Shown piece after piece: positions 1-6,580 of a stretch of DNA of 15,019 nt (positions are counted from its first letter, which is position 1; every line of letters starts with the position of its first letter). Source of the DNA: an uncultured Collinsella sp. (GTDB lineage Bacteria; Actinomycetota; Coriobacteriia; Coriobacteriales; Coriobacteriaceae); the NCBI GenBank assembly GCA_958431945.1, contig CAUASQ010000028.1:1-15019 (forward strand), given 5' to 3'. The position numbers were made by a program, and so were the translations under genes. The notes under the pieces were generated by a model. That model was not told the origin of the DNA. It worked only from the letters and a program-made list of their open reading frames with translations, and searched no databases.

Positions 1-355
1 TGTTGCGGATGAGCTCACGGTAGGTGGCAAGGCCCTGTCCCTGGCCGCCCTGCAGGCGGCGCTCAGGGGATAGGTCGGCATCGGCGACGACGAATCCCTC
101 GCCCATGGCGTGCGTGCGGATGGTCTGGAGCAAAAAGCTCTTGCCGGCGCCGTAACGACCGACTAAAAAACGGAAGCTCGCGCCACCGTCGGAGATGAGA
201 CTCAGATCGGTGAGCAGGGCGCGAATCTCGACCTCGCGTCCCACGGTGATATAGGGAAGGCCGATGCGCGGGACCACGCCGCCCTTGAGCGAGTTTAGGA
301 TAACGGCGGCGACGCGCTTGGGCACGCGGGGTGCTGCGGATGCGGTATCACTCAT
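1..355 (-). CDS. BrxC/BrxD-like (DUF2791) P-loop ATPase, N-terminal part; runs off the left edge
   Basis: The ATG lies at 353-355 and the frame stays open to position 1, giving about 118 N-terminal residues. Reading the minus strand gives a Walker A motif GRYGAGKS followed by FLLQTIR, then ADADLSPERRLQG and GLATYRELIRN. These are hallmarks of the PF10923 family (BREX system P-loop proteins BrxC/BrxD), whose members are commonly around 400 residues or more, so most of the protein, including Walker B, is outside the window. The start overlaps the end of the TerB-domain gene by 8 bp (348-355), so the two are almost certainly translationally coupled and work together. BrxD-type ATPases are known beside Lhr-like helicases (BrxHI) in type 2 BREX loci; nucleic-acid-linked ATP hydrolysis is the inferred role. 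Family assignment is fairly sure, function is inferred. Confidence 0.82.
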   Translation of the reverse strand, partial: MSDTASAAPRVPKRVAAVILNSLKGGVVPRIGLPYITVGREVEIRALLTDLSLISDGGASFRFLVGRYGAGKSFLLQTIRTHAMGEGFVVADADLSPERRLQGGQGQGLATYRELIRN

Positions 356-2108
356 GGTCTAGGTATCCTCTCACGTCTGCTTCGTAGTCCTCAATAATCT
401 GCGGCCCTGCCGCGCTAAATTCAATTACGGTGTCGCCCACCAGGTCAAAGAGCGTCTCGTTGATGGTATCGACGAGCATGTCCTCGTTCTGCCCCGATTG
501 CACTACCGCCGATTCCGCCTGTACTGCGTTGTGCTCGAGCAGCGCGCGGAGATAGGCGTCTGCGGCGGGCGCGAGTTCGTTCGTGGCGTCAGCGGGCACT
601 GCGGCTGCGAACGCTGACGTTGGCGCGAGAAGCGGTGCCACGACACCAAACTGTTCGGTGGATATGGTCGGCTCGTCGGCCTCGTCCTGCCGAATGGGTG
701 CCGCGACTGGTTCGATAATCGCGTCGGCTACGGGCTCGGCTTCCGGTTGCCCTGAGTCCGCTGCCTCGGCTTCTGCGGACGCGCCGTCCTCGCGTTCCTC
801 ATCGATCAAAAGCGCTTCGCGCGTTTGCGCAGCGGCGTTCCGAATGTGCCCCAGCTGACTCAGATCGATATCGATCTTGACGGGCTGGTGTGCGGCGTCC
901 CACGAAAGCCATGCCACAATCTCGTCATCGATAATCTTGGCCAGATATTTGGGGACCTTTTCTTCCTTAAGGGGATGGGCGGGGTCCAGCGCCAGGCGCA
1001 GGCGTTGGTCGCAGGCGCGCATCATTTCACCGAGCTTGCTGCTCTTTTGCCTACTACCATGGATACGCATACATTCCCAAAAGCCGTTTTGGCAACGGTA
1101 GATATGGATGGGATCCAGGCGGTATTCGCAGTCCTCGTGGCGCTCGGGCGCAAAGAATACGGCCGAGGCAAACATGGTGTAGGGCATGGCCGTCTCCTCC
1201 CCAAACAAGCTCGCTACGATGCCGGTCTTTCGGTGCGTGTCATAGTAGCGCGCCATGTGGACATACACGGCGCATGCCACGTGGCGCAGATCGCGGTGGT
1301 GGCTGCGGTCGAGCCGCGAGTTACTTAGGTTGTACGTGGAGAGGGCGTTGATGGCGGCCATGAGTCGCTCCTCGCGCACCTCATCGGGCGGAAGGGGGAG
1401 CGTGGGCTCGGAGGTTTTGCGACGTTTGGGGGTCTGGTCGGACGGTGCCGGTGCCGGTACAAGGTCTCGTGCCGCGCGCCGCAGCTCGATAAGGGCGTTA
1501 TCGAACATGACGGTTTTAGAGTCACGAAGCAGCTTGGGGTCGAGCCCATGGAATACGGCGTAATCCTGCAACCACACGCGTGCAAACCGATCAATGCCGG
1601 GCTCGAAGGCGCGATAGACATCCCAAAAGGCCTTGATCTTGTTAAAACCGTCGAGCGGGTCATCTACGCCAATGCCGCAGATCAGCTCATAGAGATACAG
1701 AAAGGCAAAGGACGTAGACGTTTCCTCGACGGCTCCGCGGCGCACTTGGGCACGCCAGGTAAAGTAGCCGCGCAACTGCCGGTCGCTCATGGCATTGTAG
1801 GTGGGAAAGTACGACTTAAAGGTGCCGTTGTAGGGACAGTCGTCCTCAAAGTCGGCCATCAGCAGGCCCTGGCGGTAGAAAAGCTCGGCTTCCGAAAGCC
1901 AGCGACCTGCGCCGCCTTTGGGGTCATCCTGCCAGCGCGATATCTCGCGCATTTTACGGTATTGGTCGGGGAGGAAATTCTGCATCTGTCGGCCGGTTTT
2001 GAGAATCGGCTCGTCTGCGTAGATTTCGTTTGAGAAGCGGGCGGACTGATGGGTCCGGGCCTCGGCCATAATGCGCTCGATGAGCATCTTGATGTCCTGG
2101 TCGGCCAC
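348..2108 (-). CDS. TerB_N / TerB_C domain protein, partner of the BrxD-like ATPase
   Basis: This 586-aa protein starts with GTG at 2106-2108, supported by an AGGAGG at 2113-2118 four bases upstream. The N-terminal third fits the TerB_N domain (PF13208), including the stretch FAFLYLYELICGIGVDDP near residues 133-150 and FWDVY after it. The C-terminal part fits TerB_C (PF15615): KIDIDLSQLGHIR near residue 420, then an Ala/Glu-rich low-complexity linker, and a final region with INETLFDLVGDTVIEF and IEDY shortly before the stop. There is no signal peptide or membrane segment, so it should be cytoplasmic. TerB-related domains are known from tellurite/stress-response and predicted anti-phage gene neighbourhoods, where the TerB_N/TerB_C form sits with a DUF2791 ATPase and a helicase. 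It overlaps the downstream ATPase gene by 8 bp. The molecular role is unknown; a scaffold or regulator of the ATPase is my inference. Confidence 0.82.
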   Translation of the reverse strand: MADQDIKMLIERIMAEARTHQSARFSNEIYADEPILKTGRQMQNFLPDQYRKMREISRWQDDPKGGAGRWLSEAELFYRQGLLMADFEDDCPYNGTFKSYFPTYNAMSDRQLRGYFTWRAQVRRGAVEETSTSFAFLYLYELICGIGVDDPLDGFNKIKAFWDVYRAFEPGIDRFARVWLQDYAVFHGLDPKLLRDSKTVMFDNALIELRRAARDLVPAPAPSDQTPKRRKTSEPTLPLPPDEVREERLMAAINALSTYNLSNSRLDRSHHRDLRHVACAVYVHMARYYDTHRKTGIVASLFGEETAMPYTMFASAVFFAPERHEDCEYRLDPIHIYRCQNGFWECMRIHGSRQKSSKLGEMMRACDQRLRLALDPAHPLKEEKVPKYLAKIIDDEIVAWLSWDAAHQPVKIDIDLSQLGHIRNAAAQTREALLIDEEREDGASAEAEAADSGQPEAEPVADAIIEPVAAPIRQDEADEPTISTEQFGVVAPLLAPTSAFAAAVPADATNELAPAADAYLRALLEHNAVQAESAVVQSGQNEDMLVDTINETLFDLVGDTVIEFSAAGPQIIEDYEADVRGYLDHE

Positions 2109-2195
2109 CGCTCCTCCTCTCGAACGCAGCTACGGTGACCTCATATCATAGCACAGCATCAAACAGGTGTTCGAGATACCGCTGCGTTGATAGAT

Positions 2196-2912
2196 TTAGA
2201 ACAGGAGGGCGTAGATGACGGCGATGACGACGGAGGGGAGCATATTGGCCGTGCGGAAGGTCTGAGGACGGATGAGGTTGACGCCGACGCAGAAGATGAG
2301 CATGGAGCCTACGAGCGAAAGGCTGTTGAGGGCTGCTGTGGTCATGATGGGGGAGAGCGCGCCGGCAAACAACGTGATCGTCCCCTGGAACACGGCTACG
2401 GGCAGGGCCGAGAAGATGCAGCCGCGTCCGAGCGACGCCGTCATGGTGCAGACGATGATGCAGTCCAGTGCGCCCTTGAGGGCAAGCGTTGACCAGTCGC
2501 CGAGCAGGCCGTCCTGGATCGATCCCACAATTGCCATGGCGCCGATACACACGGTGAGTGAAGTCGAGACAAAAGCGTTGGTGAACTCGTTATCGCCCTC
2601 ACTGCCGGTCTTGCGCTTGAGCCATTCGCCAAGGTTCTCGATGGCGGCTTCCAAGTTGACGGCCTCGCCGATGAGCGAACCGAGCGCAAATGAGACGATG
2701 AGCATGGTGGTGCCGGTGGTCGCTAGCGCCTTCCCATCGATAAGGAGCATCTTTTGCATGGTGCCGCCAAGGCCGATAAACAGGACGCACAGCCCCGATG
2801 CTTTCATGAGCGTGTCTTGGATGCGCGGTGTAATGAAGCGACCGCCCGCTAATCCCAAAAGACCGCCCGCAATCAAAAGCACAACGTTGATGATTGTTCC
2901 CAAGCCCGGCAT
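2196..2912 (-). CDS. DUF554 family integral membrane protein (YdfK/YqgA-like)
   Basis: The 238-aa product begins MPGLGTIINVVLLIAGGLLG and has about six to seven hydrophobic segments with many Gly/Ser/Ala residues, including ASGLCVLFIGLGGTMQ, typical of the DUF554 family (E. coli YqgA, B. subtilis YdfK). The family has no firmly established function; a transport role is often supposed. I chose the ATG at 2912 over an in-frame ATG at 2981. The former has GGGAGG at 2917-2922 just upstream and starts exactly where family similarity begins, while the latter would add 23 polar residues and lies beside the likely -10 box. The gene is followed after 87 bp by the TerB-domain gene on the same strand with no clear terminator, so read-through into that gene is possible. 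Confidence 0.88.
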   Translation of the reverse strand: MPGLGTIINVVLLIAGGLLGLAGGRFITPRIQDTLMKASGLCVLFIGLGGTMQKMLLIDGKALATTGTTMLIVSFALGSLIGEAVNLEAAIENLGEWLKRKTGSEGDNEFTNAFVSTSLTVCIGAMAIVGSIQDGLLGDWSTLALKGALDCIIVCTMTASLGRGCIFSALPVAVFQGTITLFAGALSPIMTTAALNSLSLVGSMLIFCVGVNLIRPQTFRTANMLPSVVIAVIYALLF

Positions 2913-2929
2913 GAGCCCTCCCGTATTGA

Positions 2930-2942
2930 TGCCAACGTGGCA
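2930..2942 (-). repeat. Small inverted repeat in the DUF554 leader
   Basis: The arms TGCCA and TGGCA flank a 3-base centre. The repeat lies between the putative promoter and the ribosome binding site of the DUF554 gene. It could be a short mRNA hairpin or an operator half-site pair; five-base arms also arise by chance. Confidence 0.25.
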
Positions 2943-2981
2943 ATCGTAGCAGAGTGGAATGCGAGGTACATCGCGACTCAT

Positions 2982-3010
2982 CTAATACGTTATATAAGTG
3001 GCATTAGCAA
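2982..3010 (-). promoter_or_regulatory. Putative sigma-70 type promoter for the DUF554 gene
   Basis: On the minus strand a -35-like TTGCTA (3005-3010) is separated by exactly 17 bp from a -10-like TATTAG (2982-2987), each matching four of six consensus bases, in a locally AT-rich stretch that also holds TATATAA. Transcription would start near 2975 and leave a leader of about 60 bases before the ATG at 2912. This placement would exclude the upstream ATG at 2981 as a start. Confidence 0.45.
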
Positions 3011-3030
3011 CGACGCGCAGCATTTAAGCC

Positions 3031-4461
3031 TCAGGTGCTTGTCGGGACATAGGGATAGTATTCAAAGCGCAGTGTCATAAGCCGCTGTGGGGATTCAATA
3101 GCCGCGGCAATGATATTGGCATCGCGGGCACGATCAAACCCTTCGAGTTCGATCTGATACGAGACGTCTTGCATAATGTCCAGACGTCGCCAGGCTAGGA
3201 GTGTGTCACCATCGAATTCCAAGGTCTTGCCTCCGTCTGGAGCAACGGCGTATAAACGCAGCTTGGCGGTGGTTGCAGGGTCGACAACCGTGACCTTTTT
3301 AATTTCGTTTCGAGTATTCTTGGCGCCCAACAAGGTGAGCAGTGTTGGGGCCACGACCTCGCCCGATGGCAAAAAGACGACTTCGATGGATTCAGGAAAT
3401 GCGATGATAGCCGACTTGCGGACGGGCTGATTGGCGGCGGCAACTTCGATGTTCGCAGCGTCGATGACCTCCGTGTGGTCGAGCGCGGCAAGCACGCAGC
3501 AGTTACCTTCATCGATCTCTTGAGGATCAGCAAGCCCCAGACTGTCCGCGAGCTCGGGATCGTTTAGATCGGTAGCGGGCTCATTCGGTGCTTCGAAAGA
3601 AGCTGGGACGCTGTTTGTCGGCGACGGCGTGTCGCCCGCACCTGCTTCTTTGTCCGCACTCTCTTCTTGTATGGTTGCGTTGATGGGTTCGTCGTTTGGG
3701 GGGAGCGTCTTGGCGTCAAGCGCGGAGGGGAGAATTCCGATGGCTCCGGATCCGTTCCACTCCATTTCGAGAAGCGCCGGGTCGGCAAGAATGCGTTGCC
3801 TGCTTTGCGCGTGGGAATCGATTTCAATAGGGCCTGCCTCTATCCCTCGTGTAAGGCTGAGTGATCCGGCTGGCTTCTCGAAATGAGCGTCTGAGTCTTT
3901 GGTACTGACGGCGTAGAACAGCAGGGACGCTTCTCCCGCCGCGATGGCATCGGTGCCGGCTTTGGTCAGCCGCAACGATGCCGTGAATGAGAGGGTGGGC
4001 TGTGCATCGTCTGCATTCGCGGCGGCGCAGCCCAGACATATACCGCCTCCTTTCTCGAAAAACGTACCGTCGAAGGCGACCTTCGCTCCGTTCGCCGAGT
4101 CATCGACCGAAGCGATGTCGATGCGCAGCTCTAAATTGCATGGATCGCCATCTGCATCGAGCACAACCGAGCGCCACGTGCAGACGGCGCACCCCGCCTG
4201 GGAGCCGTTTGCCTTGTTCGAACGATTGATATCCACGACTATCGAGCCGTCCGTATTACGACGAAGGCATCCCGAGGTCGAGATTGCGGCCTGTGCGATC
4301 GAAAAACGCTTGCACGCAATGGCGCTCGACGGATTTGGTGCGGAACTTAGGGCTGCTGGTAAGGAGTCTGCCATGACGGGAGTCGCCCAAGCGGCGACAG
4401 GCGTTCCGGTTGCGAGCGCGCCGCAGAGTGCGACGACGGGCAAAAGGTTCTTCGATGCCAT
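3031..4461 (-). CDS. Secreted cysteine-containing protein of unknown function (476 aa)
   Basis: The protein begins with a signal peptide (MASKNLLPVVALCGALATG..., likely cut after AWA near residue 26). The mature part has no further membrane segment, sorting signal or lipobox, so it should be released or held by partners. Cysteines lie at about residues 50, 65, 91 and 94 (CAVC), 108, 142 and 145 (CLGC), and an adjacent pair near 320-321; the N-terminal half therefore holds two CxxC pairs. A Pro/Glu/Ala/Asn-rich linker at about residues 255-310 separates two beta-rich halves. The ATG at 4461 has a good AAGGAGA site at about 5-bp spacing. It is the last gene of the five-gene run, 18 bp after the LAQTG mini-protein, so it is probably co-translated with it. 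I recognise no domain; a surface or matrix protein is inferred from context only. Confidence 0.75.
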   Translation of the reverse strand: MASKNLLPVVALCGALATGTPVAAWATPVMADSLPAALSSAPNPSSAIACKRFSIAQAAISTSGCLRRNTDGSIVVDINRSNKANGSQAGCAVCTWRSVVLDADGDPCNLELRIDIASVDDSANGAKVAFDGTFFEKGGGICLGCAAANADDAQPTLSFTASLRLTKAGTDAIAAGEASLLFYAVSTKDSDAHFEKPAGSLSLTRGIEAGPIEIDSHAQSRQRILADPALLEMEWNGSGAIGILPSALDAKTLPPNDEPINATIQEESADKEAGAGDTPSPTNSVPASFEAPNEPATDLNDPELADSLGLADPQEIDEGNCCVLAALDHTEVIDAANIEVAAANQPVRKSAIIAFPESIEVVFLPSGEVVAPTLLTLLGAKNTRNEIKKVTVVDPATTAKLRLYAVAPDGGKTLEFDGDTLLAWRRLDIMQDVSYQIELEGFDRARDANIIAAAIESPQRLMTLRFEYYPYVPTST

Positions 4462-4479
4462 GGGGTCTCCTTAACTAAT

Positions 4480-4761
4480 TTAGTGCGGCCTGTCCGTGTT
4501 TTGTTTCTGGCTGCGTTTGATGTGCAGACCGAGGCCGGCGGTTCCCGCGCCTGCTGCTGTGGCGCCTGCTGCCAAGAGCCATCGTCTGTCGCCTGTCTGC
4601 GCCAGCGGTTCCTCGCGGTCGCCGCGGTCGAGCTCCGAGAGGTCGACCGTCACTTGCGTGGCGGCCTGCGCCTGTTCTTGCTGGGCAAAGGCCATGGCTG
4701 GCCCAAACGCTAGGATGCTGACGGCGGCGGCCAGGGCGACGGCCTTATGCCGTGTGCGCAC
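4480..4761 (-). CDS. Mini surface protein with signal peptide and LAQTG sortase signal
   Basis: The 93-aa product has a signal peptide (MRTRHKAVALAAAVSILAFG, likely cut after AFA at residue 26), only about 30 residues of mature sequence, then LAQTG at residues 53-57, a hydrophobic Ala/Gly-rich segment (about 61-79) and a basic tail HIKRSQK. This is a complete sortase-anchoring layout with almost no passenger domain. LAXTG, as opposed to LPXTG, is the motif known for class E sortases of actinobacteria; no sortase gene is in the window. I prefer the GTG at 4759-4761, which overlaps the upstream gene by 17 bp. A TTG at 4789-4791 with GAAGG upstream would add ten residues and is a real alternative. 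The function is unknown; it may be a small surface tag or an anchor for its secreted neighbours. Confidence 0.72.
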   Translation of the reverse strand: MRTRHKAVALAAAVSILAFGPAMAFAQQEQAQAATQVTVDLSELDRGDREEPLAQTGDRRWLLAAGATAAGAGTAGLGLHIKRSQKQNTDRPH

Positions 4762-5344
4762 CGGGCTCGACCGTCCAGGTAATCGTTGCAACCTGATCGC
4801 CTTCGCCGGTTACGCGGAAGATGTCGCGCGTGACGCGGGCGACGTTTCCGCTTGTCTTGAGCTTAATTTTGTCCGTGCCGCCGGCAATGCCCTGGTAGCC
4901 CATGTCGAAGGCTGCATTCTTGGAAAGATCGAGGCCCGTTCCTTGCATTGCGGCGCTGGCGTTCTGGAGTGCGCCGTCGGGGCCGACCTTAAAGTCGATG
5001 GAGTTCTGCGCGGTTCCGGCCTTGGCGTCGGCGGCAATGGTCCAGGTGTTCATGGCGTCGATCTTCATGTTGGTGACATGGATGCCGTAGGCCGAATGAT
5101 TGTCGATGGTGGTCGCGTCTTCTGAGGGGCCCTGAAGCGTGCCGTCGGCCTTGGCGACGAAGGGAATAACCGTCGGAACTTTGAACTCAACGTTGTCGAT
5201 CTCGGTCCTGACCATTACTTTCGTGGTTCCAACGCGCCCGGCTGCCATAGCTGGCGTCGGGGCGGCGCCCATTGCGAGCGCGAGCGCGAGCCCTGCGCCC
5301 ACGACGAGCGCTCTGGCTCCGTTCATGTTCCTGGTGATGTCCAT
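4745..5344 (-). CDS. Secreted surface-type protein of unknown function (199 aa)
   Basis: The ATG at 5344 is preceded by AAAGGA at about 7-bp spacing. A signal peptide with the hydrophobic core ALVVGAGLALALAMG is likely cut after AMA near residue 34. The mature part has no cysteine and is rich in Thr, Val, Asp and Gly with alternating hydrophobic residues, suggesting an all-beta fold. The pattern FKVPTVIPFVAKADGTL followed by TIDNHSAYGIHVTNMKI and a terminal TITWTVEPGA looks familiar to me from Coriobacteriia surface proteins, but I cannot assign a named family. It lacks an anchor of its own, and the next gene, overlapping its 3' end, encodes an LAQTG mini-protein, so linkage to the wall through that partner is a possibility. 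It could equally be a freely secreted or fibre-forming protein. Confidence 0.75.
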   Translation of the reverse strand: MDITRNMNGARALVVGAGLALALAMGAAPTPAMAAGRVGTTKVMVRTEIDNVEFKVPTVIPFVAKADGTLQGPSEDATTIDNHSAYGIHVTNMKIDAMNTWTIAADAKAGTAQNSIDFKVGPDGALQNASAAMQGTGLDLSKNAAFDMGYQGIAGGTDKIKLKTSGNVARVTRDIFRVTGEGDQVATITWTVEPGAHTA

Positions 5345-5364
5345 GGTCGTTCCTTTCTATTCGC

Positions 5365-5381
5365 CGCGGGCCGTCCCCGCG
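5365..5381 (-). promoter_or_regulatory. GC-rich hairpin between two genes of the surface operon
   Basis: The perfect arms CGCGGG and CCCGCG flank a 5-base loop in the 89-bp gap between the 169-aa and 199-aa genes, about 20 bases before the ATG at 5344. No T-run follows in the transcribed direction, so it is not a classical terminator. It could stabilise or cleave the mRNA so that the downstream secreted proteins are made in larger amount. Confidence 0.35.
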
Positions 5382-5433
5382 ATGATTGGACGAATGCTGG
5401 TGAATTGCGTGCGGTGTCGCGTCGGCCGGAAGG

Positions 5434-5943
5434 CTAGTTCTCGGCTTGCTCAACCCGCACCTTGACACGTGTCGGATTGCCGTGGCTGTCGAGGGTCTTT
5501 GTATCGAGTGCCTGGATCTCGATGTACGCCTCGCCTTCTTTGATGTCGCCGGCGGGGCACGTCTCGATTGTCTTGCCGGTCTCGACCACACCGGATTCGT
5601 ACATGGTCTCGTCGTTTTGGATGACGCGGAATCGCTGGGGAAATTTATTGTCTTGGACGTTTTGCACGTTGACGCGCAGCTTGCCGTCCTCCTGCAGCTG
5701 AGCGACCGGTGCGACCGAAATCGTCATCATGTTGTCGCGGACGATGGCGTCGAGCTCATCTTGGATTTCCTGACGCGTTTTGCCCTCGGCCGTCGTAACC
5801 GAAGCGCCCGCCTCGGGTACGGGCTGCGATTGCCAAGCGTATAGTCCTACGGCGACAAGGGCACAGACGATGGCCAAGCAGGCAACGATGAGCTTCCTGC
5901 GATGCCCCAGACCTGCAAAGTGGGGCGGCTTCTTCGCGCTCAT
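5434..5943 (-). CDS. Single-pass membrane protein with extracytoplasmic domain, unknown function
   Basis: The 169-aa product has a basic cytoplasmic N-terminus (MSAKKPPHFAGLGHRRK), one hydrophobic segment at about residues 18-36 and then a polar extracytoplasmic domain of about 130 residues. The segment has no clear cleavage site, so an uncleaved signal anchor is likely. The outer part begins with a short charged helix (TRQEIQDELDAIVRDNM) followed by beta-strand-like sequence such as LRVNVQNVQDNKFPQRFRV, resembling a small Ig- or carbohydrate-binding-like sandwich. It holds one cysteine (ETCPAGD). The ATG overlaps the upstream 98-aa gene by 4 bp (ATGA type), showing coupling. No family recognised. 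It could be a membrane platform for the secreted proteins encoded next. Confidence 0.72.
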   Translation of the reverse strand: MSAKKPPHFAGLGHRRKLIVACLAIVCALVAVGLYAWQSQPVPEAGASVTTAEGKTRQEIQDELDAIVRDNMMTISVAPVAQLQEDGKLRVNVQNVQDNKFPQRFRVIQNDETMYESGVVETGKTIETCPAGDIKEGEAYIEIQALDTKTLDSHGNPTRVKVRVEQAEN

Positions 5944-6236
5944 GCGGCATCCTTGGCGGCATAGATGCGCGCAAAGGTGGACGGGTCCGCTCCAAAGAGC
6001 ATGTGAAGCATCAGGCGGCGCGAGTAGACGAGTTCTTCGAAGTCGGGAGGGAGCTCGATGTCGTGGATATGCGCGATGTGGTGGGCGAGCGCCGAGAACG
6101 ACTCGGGGTCGCAGATCACATCGGTGGTAACGTGGTAGACCGTCGTATCGGGGAATGCCTCATCGTCAAAAGGCAGGAGATGGGGATCGTCGTCGACTTC
6201 GATGGCGATGCCGTACTGGGACCAGTAATATGCCAT
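5940..6236 (-). CDS. Small hypothetical cytoplasmic protein (98 aa), first gene of the surface operon
   Basis: The ATG at 6236 has a strong GGGAGG site at about 5-bp spacing, and the stop is interlocked with the next start (4-bp overlap). The product is acidic, without signal peptide or membrane segment. Its N-terminal half has two beta-hairpin-like stretches (YYWSQYGIAIEVDDDPHLL and DTTVYHVTTDVI), and its C-terminal half is helical with a His-rich stretch ALAHHIAHIHDI followed by PPDFEELVYSRRL. The histidines could bind metal but no known motif fits. I do not recognise the family. Being at the head of an operon for exported proteins, it may be regulatory or unrelated in function. Confidence 0.68.
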   Translation of the reverse strand: MAYYWSQYGIAIEVDDDPHLLPFDDEAFPDTTVYHVTTDVICDPESFSALAHHIAHIHDIELPPDFEELVYSRRLMLHMLFGADPSTFARIYAAKDAA

Positions 6237-6580
6237 GGGAACCTCCCTGCTTCTGGGCCAAAACTACTATCGGTTTGGCTGTCGACGCCGACCGTATCAG
6301 CCGCTACTTGACCATTTTCTGACCAAATGCTTGACGGATTGGCGTCTCCGCAGGTAAAAGGCGGCAAAAAATACTCCAACTTTTTTCGAGCGACAATCGC
6401 GCGGTCAGTGACGGCGGGGCCATATGTGTCAAAAGCATCGTCTGCCGAGGAAATCCAGCCGCTCGCCGAATTGCATGAACGTAAAAATCGCCAATTATGG
6501 AGACGGTCTCGAACACGTCGACGAAACGATGCGGTAACATCTCCCTGCAAACACTGTAGTTAGCTAAAGGGGGAGTTCGC
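6237..6580. other. Gene-free divergent spacer of 344 bp
   Basis: This spacer separates the minus-strand surface operon from the plus-strand dehydrogenase operon and must contain promoters for both. Visible structure: TGACCA at 6309-6314 and again at 6320-6325, then TTGACG at 6331-6336, spaced about one helical turn apart; an AT-rich patch at about 6361-6390 with A6 and T6 runs; and a possible plus-strand promoter with TTGCAT (6471-6476) and an AATTAT-like -10 (6493-6498). The last 15 bases hold the GGGGGAG site for the GTG at 6581. Open frames across it look non-coding: no ribosome binding sites and unlikely composition. Confidence 0.5.

Noticed and set aside
4480..5344. Frameshift splitting one anchored protein into the 199-aa protein and the LAQTG mini-protein
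   Set aside because: The mini-protein has its own complete signal peptide between the two parts, which would not be expected inside a single secreted protein.
6549..6570. Shared ACTGTAG and AAAG words upstream of the dehydrogenase and upstream of kdgT (12233-12244)
   Set aside because: The words are short, the spacing between them and to the start codons differs, and no -35 partner lies at a fixed distance, so chance is the simpler explanation.
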